Assembly: GCA_029465975.1 (NCBI GenBank)
Contig: CM055758.1
Coordinates: 5,984,557 to 6,048,556, forward strand
Source: Dallia pectoralis
Taxonomy: Eukaryota > Chordata > Actinopteri > Esociformes > Umbridae
DNA length: 64,000 bases
Direction of reading: 5' to 3'
Positions 24,982 through 38,015 of the stretch are shown piece after piece; position 1 is the first letter of the stretch, and the number at the start of each line of letters is the position of its first letter. The notes beneath the pieces are model-generated. The model did not search any database. It was not told where the DNA came from and worked only from the letters and a program-made list of their open reading frames with translations. The position numbers were made by a program, and so were the translations under genes.

Positions 24982-26872
24982 ATGGGGCTAAGTCTGGTTG
25001 ATAAGGTAAGATTCTTCCGACCGTTCATATACATTGAAATTAAAATAGAAATTGTGAAATTGCTATCAAGTATTTCCATTGGTGCACGGTCTGCAAGATA
25101 TCCACAGACTAACATTGTTGTTCACTGCATAATAAACTGTTCCCCAAAACTTTCGCAGCAAGGGCCTCAGAGCCAGAAGATGGTGATCTTTGGAGCCATC
25201 TTCCTCCTGATGACGCTCCTCATCCTCTACAGCTCCAACAGTGGCAATGACATCAGTCCTTTCTACCGTCCATTCCGGGGCTCCGTGCCTCATCGTGCCA
25301 TCAAGGTCACTGACCTTAAGAAATGGGCAGGAAAGGAGGGCTATGTGGCTGTCTATGGAAACAAGGTATGCACCTAAAGGCAGGGGCGTCAGCCTGTGAC
25401 TATCAAACCGTCCTCGGCCTTCTATGGTCACGTGTTGCTGCGGAGGGTGACTTTCACACAATGGCTGGGGGTTTGTGGCCAGTGTCAGAACACAGTGAAA
25501 GTCCTACGGGGGGAGTGAATGTATTTCTAGAGCCACAGTAAATATGACCCTCTGTAGTCACGAGCCTTTGCTTTCCTTGTTCAGAGCATGACCCTGCACT
25601 GCCACCACTGTGCCCTGGTGACCAGCTCCAGCCACGTGCTGGGAGGCGGGGCGGGACCGGACATAGACGCCGCCCAGTGTGTCATCCGAATGAACGACGC
25701 CCCCACCACCGGCTTTGAACGGGACGTGGGCAACCGGACCACTCTCAGAGTGGTGGCCCATTCGAGCGTGTTCCGGGTCGCCCGTCGCCCGGGCGAGTTC
25801 CTCAACCGCACGGACCGCGGGTCCCACTCTGCGGTCATATTCTGGGGGCCGCCGAGCAAGATTGGCCGAGATGCTAGAGGGACACTGTACCGCCTGATCC
25901 AAAGAGTTAGCATGACCTACAGTAACCTGTCCAGCTTCACCATCACACCCAACAAGATGCATAAGTTCGACACTCTGTTTCAGAAGGAGACTGGGCGGGA
26001 CAGGTGTGTAAACGGGTCGAAGTTGACGACTCAAGCAGACTACAAAACTCATCACGTTATGATTCAAATACATTTTAAATTCAGAGTGATTAAAATCCAA
26101 TGCCATTTCTACCGGAGCTATAATCGTTCTCTAATGATGTCGAGCAAGCAGTGTGCGGTCATTTCTAACTCTGAGACACACAAAAGCAGTTTTTTCCCCC
26201 TGACGTCTCTCTCACACTGTGTCCTGCCATTTCCTCCCGCAGAGCTAAGTCTCAATCCTGGCTGAGCACCGGCTGGTTCACCATGGTGATTGCCATCGAG
26301 ATGTGTGACAATATCAAAGTATACGGGATGGTTCCGCCCAGCCACTGTGTGTGAGTACAACAACAAGGTTACAAATCGGTCAGAAGGTTACTAACCACTG
26401 GTAGGATTAAAGCACTTCTGTCATTTGAGAAGTCACATGGTTGTTGGTATAATAAGTCAATCATCCGCACTGATTTTTAAGGAAACATGACCTCTACAAT
26501 ATGGAATCACTGCTTTCACATAAACAATATTACGTTTTGTATTACGGTCGTGTGTCTAGCATTCATCGGGGTGCAGGTTTCTATCTTTCTTGTCAGTGTG
26601 GGAGCCTTCGGGTCACCGCTACCCACAATGCACGCTGCTCGTCTTGGATCACATTGTCACTGGCACAATTTGTATCTCCTCACAGAAAAAGGCCCCAGCC
26701 CAAGAAGATGCCCTACCACTACTATAAGCCCCGCGGCCCAGATGAATGCACGACCTATCTGCAGAACGAGAGAGGCCGGAAGGGGCCCCACCATCGCTTC
26801 ATCACAGAGAAACAGGTGTTTGCACGCTGGGCCAGGCACTATAATATCACCTTCACACACCCCAGATGGTGA
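24982..26872 (+). CDS. st6galnac6: alpha-N-acetylgalactosaminide alpha-2,6-sialyltransferase 6 (5 exons)
   Basis: GT29 Golgi enzyme that makes alpha-series gangliosides and disialyl-Lewis-type structures by alpha-2,6 sialylation. Exons: 24982-25005, 25159-25365, 25585-26003, 26243-26350, 26686-26872; phases close to 314 residues. Exon 2 carries the signal anchor MVIFGAIFLLMTLLILYSSNS, cut here as VIFGAIFLLMTLLILYSS. The L motif region reads CHHCALVTSSSHVLG, the S motif region SWLSTGWFTMVIAIEMC, then PYHYYKPRGPDECTTY and HHRFITEKQVFARWA. RMNDAPTTGFERDVG and VVAHSSVFRV identify ST6GALNAC6 rather than ST6GALNAC4. The start Met is the first in-frame one with a good donor after it. An upstream, longer N-terminus, as in some mammalian isoforms, cannot be excluded. 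Confidence 0.92.
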
Positions 26873-28428
26873 GAAGACTCATGTGCACGCGCCTGGACAG
26901 AGCAACGTGTACGGTTAGATGGACCAAACTGTCACGTGGACGGAGCTTTTTAAGCCTACTGGGTTTCACCAAAGTCAACGGAATTGTGCTGGAAAGGACC
27001 GTGTGAAAAGAAAATTGCAGAGCCCGGGACACAATACGGACCAGGCTGCTCCTAAAGTTAATGTCAATCAGGCAATATTGAATTACATGCTAAATTTGAC
27101 TTCCTGTGTTTCGCTGAGTGACCCCTATTTTTAAGCAACAATTTAAACGAAGCCTGAATGGATTTCTATAACAACAAAGCTAGCTCTCACTATGAATTAC
27201 AAAATCAAAATAAGCGTCTGACAAGGAGGTTCTGGCAAAGAGGACAACATACAATGTTTATTGTAAATAGAAAGAAGTATGTACTGAAATATGTATTTTT
27301 ACATGTTTATAACATTTGTTGAAAGCACTCGCAAATAACAAAATATATCAGCATCCCCATTCTGAGGGAATATTGTATTAGACAAGTTAATGAATACATT
27401 TCTAAAACCTTATGGGCTGATTTTCCAGACACAGGTTAGCACTTGTTTTGAGACTAAAATCAATGTAATTGAGAAACATTTCAATCCAAGACTGGCTCTA
27501 CTTGCTTACAGACAAATGGCACAAGTTAATGGTTTTAAGTTGCATTACCTCTACCAAACCCCATGGAAATGTTAACACGGGAAACAATAAATACATAACC
27601 AGGGCCACATTTTCCAAAGGTTAACTATCTACATTTTGCCTATCAGACAAGGTCTAAATGCCTAGACCTACACTGAATAGAACAGACTAGACTTGAATGG
27701 GAACTTCTGTTCATTGCATTTTGTTCTGATTAACAAAATCTATATAGACAATCTTTTGAGGAAGTTGTTGCTTAACACTTAAACCTTACATTGATGGAGC
27801 TGTAGATTGGCGCTTTCACACCATGCCTATTGAATGTAGGTGTGTGAGGTCCTTGAGGGCATTCACTGTGCTGTATGAAATCATTTTAAGTTGTAGCCTG
27901 CTAAACCCCAACCCGGACACCCTGCCTTGTTAACCCCGTACCTCTGACATCGAGGCATGCAGCTGTCTGAGCGTGCACATGATCCAAAACAATGTACTGT
28001 GTTACTGAATGACAGCGTTGCGCTTGATGACTGTTGTCCGTGAACGTTTTGTCTTAAAAAGAAATGGAATTACATACATTGCAAACATTTGATGCATGTA
28101 CATGTCTTTTAATTCACATAAAGACCTTTACACAGACGATAGTAGAAACATTAAGTCTTTCACTTAAGTCTGTCAGAGAGCGACAACGGATGTTAAATAG
28201 GAAAGAATATCTGTTGCATCTGAGACAAGGAGCCCCATCAACGACACTGTGTCCAACACATACTTGGTTCGTTACGTCCTGTGTGGTCTTTCTATCTTTG
28301 AATAAAAAAAAGCTGGCAGAATTCTCCTAGCAGTCAATTACTCAAAAACAAGTAACTGAAACAGTGTATAGTATCGGTTGTTGCTGTTATTTTCCTGTGA
28401 GTAACGGTTTGGGAGTGACACCTTCTCG
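26873..28428. other. convergent 3' flanks of st6galnac6 and spout1
   Basis: Two genes end towards each other here. AATAAA at 27586-27591 on the plus strand is the best poly(A) signal for st6galnac6, implying a 3' UTR of about 0.7 kb. No coding exon is recognised. Confidence 0.55.
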
Positions 28429-31400
28429 TCACGAACCACTGGACACGTCCACAAATGCTGCTGTGATTTTCTGCCTCAGGGTGGACATGGTGATCAAGAT
28501 AGCCTCCTGTCGAAGGGTACATAGAGGGTGGATCAGGAACATACAAATGCTGGGCAGAATGACACACAACACGAATAGTCCCTGGCTAGTAGACATATGT
28601 ACTGGGTAAATATAGAATATGTAGTATGTAAATGAATTGTGTAAAGGAGCAGTGTCTAAATGTGTGAGAAGATTGCACAAAAAAAGAAAGAGCAACGACC
28701 AGGTTCAAGTGAACTCTCAGCTGATAATCTCCAATCATGTCCTGGCCTTTTCATTTTCCATTGCTAAGTCTTTTTCTGCTCAGGAAAACGCCATGACCCT
28801 GATACTTGCAACGGACAGTTTGGGATCCAGTCTTCCCCTGTTGCTCTGTTGTTCTGGTCACCACTCACCTCTGTGCGGATGGTCCGGCTGCCCTGATTCG
28901 GGCAGGTGTTTAGATACAGGTCAAACAGAATACTGGGGTCGGTCACCTCCAGGTTCGGATCAGCGTCCACACTGGCTTCCAAGCCCTGCAGTCCACCGAA
29001 CACAACTAACATATGCCTGGGAGAGAGAGCGAGAGAGATCAAACACAACCAACATATGCCTGTGAGAGAGAGAGAGAGCAAGAGAGATCAAACACAACCA
29101 ACATATGCCTGGGAGAGAGAGAGAGATCAAACACAACCAACATATGCCTGAGAGAGAGAGAGAGAGCAAGAGAGATCAAACACAACCAACATATGCCTGT
29201 GAGAGAGAGAGATCAAACACAACCAACATATGCCTGAAAGAGAGAGATCAAACACAACCAACATATGCCTGAGAGAGAGAGAGCGAGAGAGAGATCAAAC
29301 ACAACCAACATATGCCTGGGAGAGAGAGAGAGATCAAACACAACCAACATATGCCTGAAAGAGAGAGATCAAACACAACCAACATATGTCTGGGAGAGAG
29401 AGAGCGAGAGAGAGATCAAACACAACCAACATATGTCTGGGAGAGAGAGAGCGAGAGAGAGATCAAACACAACCAACATATGCCTGGGAGAGAGAGAGAG
29501 ATCAAACACAACCAACATATGCCTGAAAGAGAGAGATCAAACACAACCAACATATGTCTGGGAGAGAGAGAGCGAGAGAGAGATCAAACACAACCAACAT
29601 ATGTCTGGGAGAGAGAGAGCGAGAGAGAGATCAAACACAACCAACATATGCCTGGGAGAGAGAGAGAGATCAAACACAACCAACATATGCCTGGGAGAGA
29701 CCGCGATCGAACACAACAAACATATGCCTGGGAGAGAGAGCGTAATCAAACCCTTGTGTTCAAAATGTTTCAATTAAGTCAAGGTAACCGCTATATGTAA
29801 ACATGGCTTCCACTTTGCACTTCAAAGTTCTGTCCTCATAAACAGAACTTACCTGAAAGAAGAAACTTCCATTTGGTCAACGTCTTTGCCTTTCTCGGAC
29901 GTTCCTATGGTCAGATCGTAACCTCCTTTATGCGGACATTCTGTCAACACTTTACCTGAAATCAAACCATGACTTAAATGAATGATGAAATACTAACTGA
30001 AATGTCAGTCTAAAACGTAGTAAATTGCAAATGATGCTCCATTGGTTGAAGATATGCAAATAATCCACTCACTCAGACTGGAGGCCAGGCGAACACTATA
30101 GCCCCAATACAGACCTCCCTCTGTCCGTGGCTTGTGAGGCGCCACCACAACCCCATTATGTACTTTACTGTCTATGGAACACACATTACACATCACACCG
30201 TGCACAAATAAGGGGAGGGTCATATTGTTTATCAACTGAGGAAAAAGGTTTTTGGGGTACAACTTTTTGGGTGGTTGAACAGATGTGGACCTACCTTTGT
30301 TCTGTGTCATGTTCATGTGGACAGTGACTCGGAGACCAGACTGTAGCTGCTTATCTATCCGGACCTCCTGAGAATAGGACCAAACATATGTTTAACTCCC
30401 ATGCATTTAAAGTGCTTCACACATCATCATCATCATCATCATCATCATTATTAACAGATGGGAAAAGCAGACGACTGCAGGTGAATCTGTGGAGTCATAA
30501 GGCAAAAAGTAAAAGTAAAAAGATACGATGCTTTGCAAGCTAGAATTGATGTACTGCACACAAGCACATGGTCCTTTAAGTCAAGAAGGCAACATTATTG
30601 TTACACGCCATATTTAACAACCAATTTAACTGTGATGACTCAGATTTTTTTTTATTTTCTCCCTAAGCAGCACATACAAAGAAGCCTCCAGAACCAGCCT
30701 ACAATATGTCTCCATGTTACTTCATTAATTTTGCAACACAAGTTGTCGAGGTAATTCGGAGTTTGATGATTATTCCTCCGCTTCCATTGGAAAGTTCCGG
30801 AACAGTGTCCATTCGTCACATTAATAACCGAGATGCGTCAGATCACCTTCCACATGCCGCAGTTGACGAAAGAGCCTTTTCCTGGCTTGTTGGGCCGATC
30901 CAGAACCACTCCCTCCCGGTAGTCACACTCGTCGTCCTTCCTCATATGGTGGGGACTATCGAGAGGATTGAGTAAGCCTGAGGACACACAAATACACAGG
31001 TTAGGTTAATATACGGTTCCACTGTTCAAACACGTTTACATTATAATGTCGCTGTATACATATTTAGGAAAAACTGTGCTGTAGATGGATATACATCTAC
31101 TCACCGGCGTACTGTAAGTCTTTATGCATTGGGAAGAACGATTTGCGCAGATACCTTGGAAATAAGAAACGTGGGTGAAAAGCGTTGTAAAATAATGCCA
31201 AATGTGCTTGATACATTTTCCATACAACTCACTGTGGGCATTCCAGGAACTGGAGGATTCTAGCGAGCTGAACACAGGCTTGGCCCTTCTTGCCAATACC
31301 GTTGAATTCTCCCTCAACCGTCCTTTGAGAAGACAACATGTACTTTGAGAAGACAGCATGACCATCTTACATTGAGTGTCTAAACAGCAAGAAACTTCTA

Positions 31401-32355
31401 AAGCCCTGAGAGGGGTCGAAAATTAAAAATGGACAAAGCGGGTCTCACTTGACATCGTCGTCCTGTTCGTCAAACACGATGATCTCATCAACACAGAACA
31501 CGGCGCAGGCTCTGGCTATCTGTCCAGCCAGGTACGTGCGGAGTTCTGCGGATTGGGCGTTATCCAGGACAGATCCCGGCAAGGCCACACTGACTGTGTA
31601 CTGCCGTCCTGGGGTTACCGATAGCAGAGAAAGTTATCATTGAATTATTCATTTTTAAAGTGGGACCATCGGGGGAAAACAAGTCTAAACCAAATCAATA
31701 TTACCTGCTCCGTTATCACTCTGACTTTGTTGCAGAGCCTCCTCCTTCTCTTTCTCCTCTTCCTTTTGCTTGTCAAGTTTGTGAATCAGCTTAGATTCCT
31801 TGATTTTCTTCTTCATCTCTTTCCCTGTTTTCCAACAAAACCCCCGAAATGTATTCATAAAACAACATGTAGTGCAAGCATTGAAAATAACCTCATAGCC
31901 ACATGCAGCAACAATATTTAATATGTAGTTTTTTCTGTCTTCTGGGTATACAGTGTGTTGTGACTTAAGGGAAGTATTGAGACACCCATTGGCGTTCACA
32001 CACCAGTGAGTGTCCCATTGATATCAACGAATCAACCACAATAAATTCATACAAACACGTAGTATTAAAAGTAATTCACAAGAAAATTAGATTTCTCACG
32101 TTCTGCTTTCCATTTCCTCCAATCTCCTTTCTCCTGGCCCTTTAAAAGAATAATAACATGTTCATCCCATGTTAGCTAGTTAGCATAATCCTAGTTAGCA
32201 AACCGACGCTATTGTAAAAGTACATACAATTTTTAGACAGTGTCTTAATCAAACTGTTTATACATCTTTCACACGTCAACATTTAACATGAAATATCCTG
32301 TTTAAAATACCTGAGAAGACAATTTTGGCTTTTTCGATGCAATGACGGTCGACAT
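28429..32355 (-). CDS. spout1: SPOUT-domain RNA methyltransferase 1 / CENP-32 (12 exons)
   Basis: Member of the SPOUT (trefoil-knot) RNA methyltransferase superfamily. The human protein (C9orf114) associates with spindle and kinetochore and has been tied to RNA methylation. Exons, in transcript order: 32355-32311, 32139-32100, 31824-31705, 31608-31449, 31322-31233, 31154-31105, 30977-30847, 30367-30295, 30171-30073, 29955-29853, 29016-28869, 28506-28429. Phases agree and give 378 residues (human 376). A lysine-rich, probably helical N-terminus (KKKIKESKLIHKLDKQ) precedes the catalytic domain: YTVSVALPGSVLDNAQS, LLNPLDSPHHM, GLYWGYSVRLASS, GYDLTIGTSEKG, MLVVFGGLQGLEA, LYLNTCPNQGSRTIRTE. The intron before exon 11 contains a minisatellite built from copies of the exon 11 acceptor. 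Confidence 0.95.
29017..29740 (-). repeat. minisatellite made of duplicated 3' splice sites (17 copies)
   Basis: Seventeen units lie upstream (in the transcript) of the true exon 11 acceptor. In minus-strand sense each unit is a CT-rich tract, then CAG|GCATATGTTGGTTGTGTT, then GATCTCTC. The true exon start reads CAG|GCATATGTTAGTTGTGTT. The plus-strand CATATG cores start at 29010 (the real exon), then 29053, 29102, 29141, 29190, 29227, 29262, 29309, 29348, 29383, 29430, 29477, 29516, 29551, 29598, 29645, 29684 and 29721. Spacings are 35-49 bp. From 29309 a four-unit block of 39+35+47+47 = 168 bp repeats. All long reading frames through it are artefacts of the repeat. Confidence 0.95.
30422..30449. 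repeat. (CAT)n microsatellite in spout1 intron 7
   Basis: Nine or so perfect trinucleotides, intronic. Confidence 0.85.
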
Positions 32356-33079
32356 ATTTAACTGTAACACCAACACGTGAAAACAACCCGAACTAGGAGT
32401 TCATGTACTTCCGGTTCACAAAATGATATTCAAAATAGAAGTCTCCACGCAACCATGTATTCGATATGCCAGTAAATATAAAGGCTATTCGATGAAATGC
32501 ACGATTCGTTTAAAGTAATCTGCTTTGTATTTAATTTTACAACAACAACATACAATCACATACTGGGACTATCGTTAAGTAGATCAGCAGACAATTGATA
32601 ATACAAAATTCATTACAACTGATCTCATTGAATTTATGTTATGCAATAGTGAATTTGCTGGAATTAAAGTGCACTTTGCATGGTGACCACTAGCCTGTTT
32701 GATTTACGCTGTGACAACATCGAGATTAGCAAGGACAGAGCTGGTGTCAGCCTGGTCTGTTCAGTACATTCATTCATGTTTAATTACAATAAATGCTAAA
32801 TCAGGACAGATTCAAAAACAAGTAAATTGATTATTCTATAGACAGGGGTAGCTTTGTGTTCAAGGGAATGGGAAATAACCAATAACCGCCTGTACTAAAT
32901 AGCATAAGTGGAGAATATGGCTCAGTTCAATTGAACAGATCTGGATATGTTAATCAGCTTCCTTCACTTTTTGTTATGTCATACAAAACCTGTGAGAGAT
33001 CTATGCACCTGAATTTGTGCAACAAAAGCTCAATCTAAATGCTTCCACTATCACGTTTTGTTAGGTGTAATAAATAATG
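32356..33079. other. spout1 5' flank / kyat1 3' flank
   Basis: Same-strand spacer between kyat1 and the spout1 start. It must hold the spout1 promoter and kyat1 3' UTR. No further exon is recognised. Confidence 0.5.
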
Positions 33080-36000
33080 TCATTGGTTTTGTTTTCCATT
33101 GCTCCACTTTTTCAGGATATCTTCAGCAGCGTTTAATGTTGAGTCTTCCTTGACAAAGCAGAACCGAATGTAGTTTTCAAAGTCTTTGCTGTGCTCAGAA
33201 CCATAGAAAGCAGAGACAGGGATTGTGGCCAAACCCTGCATCGAATGACAAAACAGGAAGTCATGAATAAATGGTGCATCTTCACTTTCATGTCAGCAGC
33301 TGTGAGATATTGAGTTTAGCCCAACTCTATCCTCTTTCAGTGATTACCTTCTCTTTAATGAGCCACTTGACAAATCGGTAATCATAAGGTTCACCTTGAG
33401 TGCTTGGATCGGTGAAGTCAACCTCTGTGAAGACAACAATAACAACGTCGACAACATAAAGTGTTATGTCAATATGAATTAACCTAAAAATCAAGATCAA
33501 GTATTTTTTCAACCAGGCCCCATATGGGCATGGCCATATTATTAAGTCGCTGACACATCGTAACACAAACACGTCGGGGAAAAAAACAATTTAAGCCCTG
33601 ACAATAAGGGGTGGCAGGGTAAAAAAACCCGTCAGAACCGCCTACAACCAGATCAAACAGCCGAGGCGGTGATGCGGTGGGATACTCACGGACTGAGGAG
33701 ATGTCTGCAATCATGAAGTATCCTCCCTCAGGCATCACAGGCTGCAATCCTACACTCTCCAGGCAGGCGGCTAGCTTCAGCCTTTTGCGTTGCAGCCTCT
33801 TGGGCAGTTGCAGGAAGTAGCTATCTGGCGTCCCGAATTGTTCGTACTCCCTCTGGAACCCCACGGCCACCGCCTCCTACCAGGGCCCAAGGACATTTCG
33901 GTGACCCCTCCAAATCATGACACATGGCTTTCCCATGGGGAATAAATTCTACTGGTGTTTTTCAATCAGAGATATTGAGCAAGAACTGTGCTCAGTAGGT
34001 ATGAGGATTAATGCCTGTATAGACAAACTGCATTGCCTAAGAAAGCATGATAATAAACCTCTTGTTAACCTGAGCAGCTGTGGCACAGTGATACACAGAG
34101 TTCTGATGGACGGTCATCAGGTGCTTCAGAATGTGTCCTGATCCAATAGCCCAGCCAACCTGAAACACAAGCATTGTTTAAATACACAACGGATCATAGA
34201 TCCGTCGTCTAAACCCATAGACACAAAATGGAGTAGATAGAGCAATGTGCCAAAAACGTTGTGTTCATGGTATTTTAGTTGGCTGCCTACCTTCCATCCT
34301 GTAGCACTAAAGCTTTTTCCTCCACTGCCGATTGTAACAGTCCGCTCCCACATCCCAGGAAGACTGGCTTGAAACAAATGGCAATGAAACTAACAATGAC
34401 GATTTAGATGCATGCATACGATCAGTCTATTCCCATACATCCACTGTCTCTATTCCGTATCTTACCAATCTTGACATGCTTGGCACCATCGTAAGTCAGC
34501 CACTCGTACACCTCGTCACTGATACACACCACGTCGTGCTTAATACACAGGTCTGCAATCACTTGAAGCTCTGACCGCTTATATACCTTTTGAGAAAGAT
34601 CAAATTTAACGGACCAATCAACAAAGTTTCAAATGGAATAGTGCTGCAAGATTATTTTATGGCTTTACGGTAATTTTTCCAAAGATCTGACTTGTTTGTG
34701 CGACAAACATTACAGCCATGATGTTAAATGTCAAAGGGGAACATCTAAACCCGTCGATCTCACCACACATTCGAGTTTCTCACCTTGCCTAGTGGATTAT
34801 TCGGAGTGTTGATAACAATGGCTTTGGTGCGTGAGTTGAATTTACCGGCCAGCTCCTCAGTAGACAGGACCCAATCTGCACTTGTCAGGGCCTTGCTCCC
34901 CTCAAATCTCTGAGACCACACAAAAGAGGCTTTTGTTAGCTCGTCTTTTCCATGAAATATCAGAGGTTTGGGCTCGCACTTCGTCACACTACAGGAAACA
35001 GGAAATGGGCCATGAATGTGAAAAACACCACTCACTGGTCTCAGCGGCACATACACAGCCTTTCCTCCCGCCATCTTCACCATTGGCTGATAGCAGTCAA
35101 AAAAAGGCTCCACAATAATAACCTGTAATACAATGAAGACTCAAGACGCAATAATAACCTGTAATACACATAATACTGACAAATACGGTGAGAATAATGA
35201 CATGCAATTCAAGTAAAATTGAGTGATATAGTGACAATAAACCTGTAATAAAAGCAATAATGACTGATGTGAGATGCAATAAGTGACAGCTTAAATTAAA
35301 AATGTTAAAGTGTGTTTTCTTATCTTTACAGGTTACCTCATCGCCCTCATCGATAAGGGCCTGGATGGTGCAGAAGAGAGCCTGATAGGCCCCAACAGTA
35401 ACCAGGATGTCCTTGAAAGCATCAATATCATGTCCCACAACTTTACTATAGAACTTAGCCAGGATCGTTACAAGAGGAGGGTGGCCCTGGGAACACACCA
35501 AATAGAACCAAATGAGCTTGTGAAAAGGTATTAGTTTAACAATCTGCCCAATATACAATAGAAAATATTTTGAATTATTTGTCCTGACTTCTGCCTTTAC
35601 ATCATTTTCAATGACAACATATGGGCTTTACACACGTTTCTGTAGAGGTCTGACACTCACACAGCAAAAACAATCTAAGATAGGGTGTTTCTGCCGCAAA
35701 TGTTCAATATTGTACTTCTTTCATTCAAACATTAACTGTGTTGTGCAAAACATGCATGGACAAACAAACACTTTTAGACTTTATTTACAGTTCTTAATGT
35801 ATTGCCCTTACAAAAGCACGAGTGTACTGATGCATTGAGCATCCTCCGTTAACCGCTTTGCAGAATGCCTCTTGGATGTAGCTGGGAGGGGAGAAGTCAG
35901 GAAAGCCCTGTCCTAGGTTAACCACCTTGTAGTCAGCGGCCAGCTGTGTGAATTCAACCCTGACAATGCACAAAACAAATGATCTACAATGTAGCTCATA

Positions 36001-36994
36001 TACTATTTTAAAAGCATATTTTATTTAAAATATTTCTCTTGTATTACCAAATATTTTTGTCGATCCCATCAATTCTGCGAGCATGTAGCTGACGAGACAT
36101 GACTACCTGAAATAAATTGTATTTATTAAGTTAAACAGTACCAAAAATAACATGCAACCACTATACTACTCTGTATAAAAGCATTTGTTATACAAATATA
36201 CATTGTTCTTTAGAACCAAAATTGACATTGCTATTCGCTGTTCATGCAGATTTATCTCAAGGCGCTTGCATTTAAAAATGAATGCTAATGTGGCTCAATG
36301 CTGAGGGCATACTCAAACATGGTCAAAAATAAACGAGAGCTGATTGAATTTATGTTATGTTAACCTTTAAAGCAATCTTTGTGTTAGACTTTTTTGGTCC
36401 TCTGGAATATTTCCATATTAAAAAATGTGTAAACAGATAAAAATAACATACGTCCACGCGAACCCAACCGATTGTAAACAAGGTGGTTTGAATCGTGAAT
36501 GTTGGTTGGTTGATAGTTGCAGTATTGATAAACAATAGTGTGGTATTTGTCCAGTATACCGACCCTATAGGTGCAGTTCTTAATACAGCGCATAATCACA
36601 AAATGATGTATGGCTCTTATAGTTTCTATCGCACCTGGAGCGGTAAGAATTGATGTCAAAGTCGTGGTATAATATTCTTGAGCAAGGCATCTCAGGGTAT
36701 GTGATATAGAAATACGTCGCAGTATCCACAGCTATTGTTTGTTTACAAACAGTAACATGGAACAAAATCTAACAACTGTGCATCTACAAACCTTTATTCT
36801 AAATAAAATGTTACCACCGAATTTACATTTCTTTACGTAGGAGATACAATTACGGTGAAACAAATGTTAATACTTAGACCGTCATTTGAAGAATGTGCAA
36901 AAATGTTCACTAGATGTATTACCTTTTGAACCACTTGGCCAATGTTTCCTTTCCAACTTTTGACAGACAGTTTTGCAGCTACTCTTCTCAGCAT
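33080..36994 (-). CDS. kyat1: kynurenine aminotransferase 1 / glutamine transaminase K (12 exons)
   Basis: PLP-dependent aminotransferase converting kynurenine to kynurenic acid, with cysteine-S-conjugate beta-lyase activity. Exons, in transcript order: 36994-36923, 36106-36048, 35959-35812, 35486-35337, 35122-35036, 34909-34784, 34586-34466, 34367-34291, 34159-34070, 33876-33690, 33424-33348, 33235-33080. The total is 449 residues. The fold-type I core is complete: VVNLGQGFPDFSPP, ILVTVGAYQALF, NTPNNPLGK, CISDEVYEWL, and the PLP lysine in GSGGKSFSATGWK (about K272). Exon 1 adds a basic, acid-free leader (MLRRVAAKLSVKSWKGN) like a mitochondrial presequence. The Met in exon 2 (residue 27) would give a 423-residue form, close to human cytosolic KYAT1 (422). 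KYAT3 is the alternative paralogue; adjacency to spout1 as in human favours KYAT1. Confidence 0.9.
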
Positions 36995-38015
36995 GCCAGA
37001 GAGAACTGCAGATCACCGTAAACCACTTGTCAATCATCACTGTAATAAAACACACTCAAACGTCTACGCATCCGATTAAGGGTTTGCAACAAGCGAACGG
37101 TCTCAGTTACAATGTAATGTTGACTATTACGTTACACATTATCCAGACTGCATGGCTTTTTATTTGCGATATCCCCAAAAAGGTAACCTCCATAATAGAA
37201 TATTATAACCATGTTGTTGCTGGCTGCATGTGTCCATTACCAAACGATAATAACACAGCCCGTCGTCCTTCGTCTGAAGCGTCAACTAGCGTAGAGCAAA
37301 ATCAAGTCACGCCCACCGAACCTCGCTCCTAAGTTCAACCACTCAGGAGGAGATAAGCCGCTTGCATTAATCATTACTTCCTATAGAGGAGCTACTTCGC
37401 AGTTTTTACATCCGACTTAACTGCAGAAAAACCAGCGGGCAAATTTACCATTGAAGTAATTATTAACCATTACCAACAAACCAATTTAATTATTTGTATG
37501 ACCACACACTTACAGGCCTGTGTCTAGAACAGGCTTCTATGCTGCATTAACGTGTTTCCATGCAAAATGTGTGGTGTTTGAAAAAGAAATAAATACAAAA
37601 CAGTCAATATGGACATATAATTCAAATAATGAACAATGACATTTCATACAGCTCAGGCAGATCCATTTGGCGGTTCGGAAAAGATGTTGAGATTTATAAA
37701 AACAGTACATCTGTTTGTCTCACAGCAACAACAAAAAATGGAAGCAAAACATCATAAATTCAGTTGCATTTTAAAAAAGATGGGGAGGTGGGACTTTGTT
37801 TTGGAACATACTGTCTTCATCTGTTTTGTGTATTCAGGTTTCCTTTGCATGGGCAGGTAATCCTACCAGATAAGTCCAACCATATGCATCTTGAACACTG
37901 GGCAAATCAAAAAGCCACATTATTGCAGGATAGCTTTATGAACAAGACATGATAATACTGTCATGTTCACCATTTCCCAAGTGTGTTTCCAGATGCTCCC
38001 ATCTGACCCCACCCT
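36995..38015. other. kyat1 5' flank and surf6 3' UTR
   Basis: Same-strand spacer of about 1 kb with no recognised exon. Confidence 0.5.

Noticed and set aside
29013..29800. Long open frames rich in ERERSNTTNICL repeats
   Set aside because: They run antisense to spout1 through the minisatellite. Their openness follows from the repeat period, and no independent start, splice or homology supports a gene.
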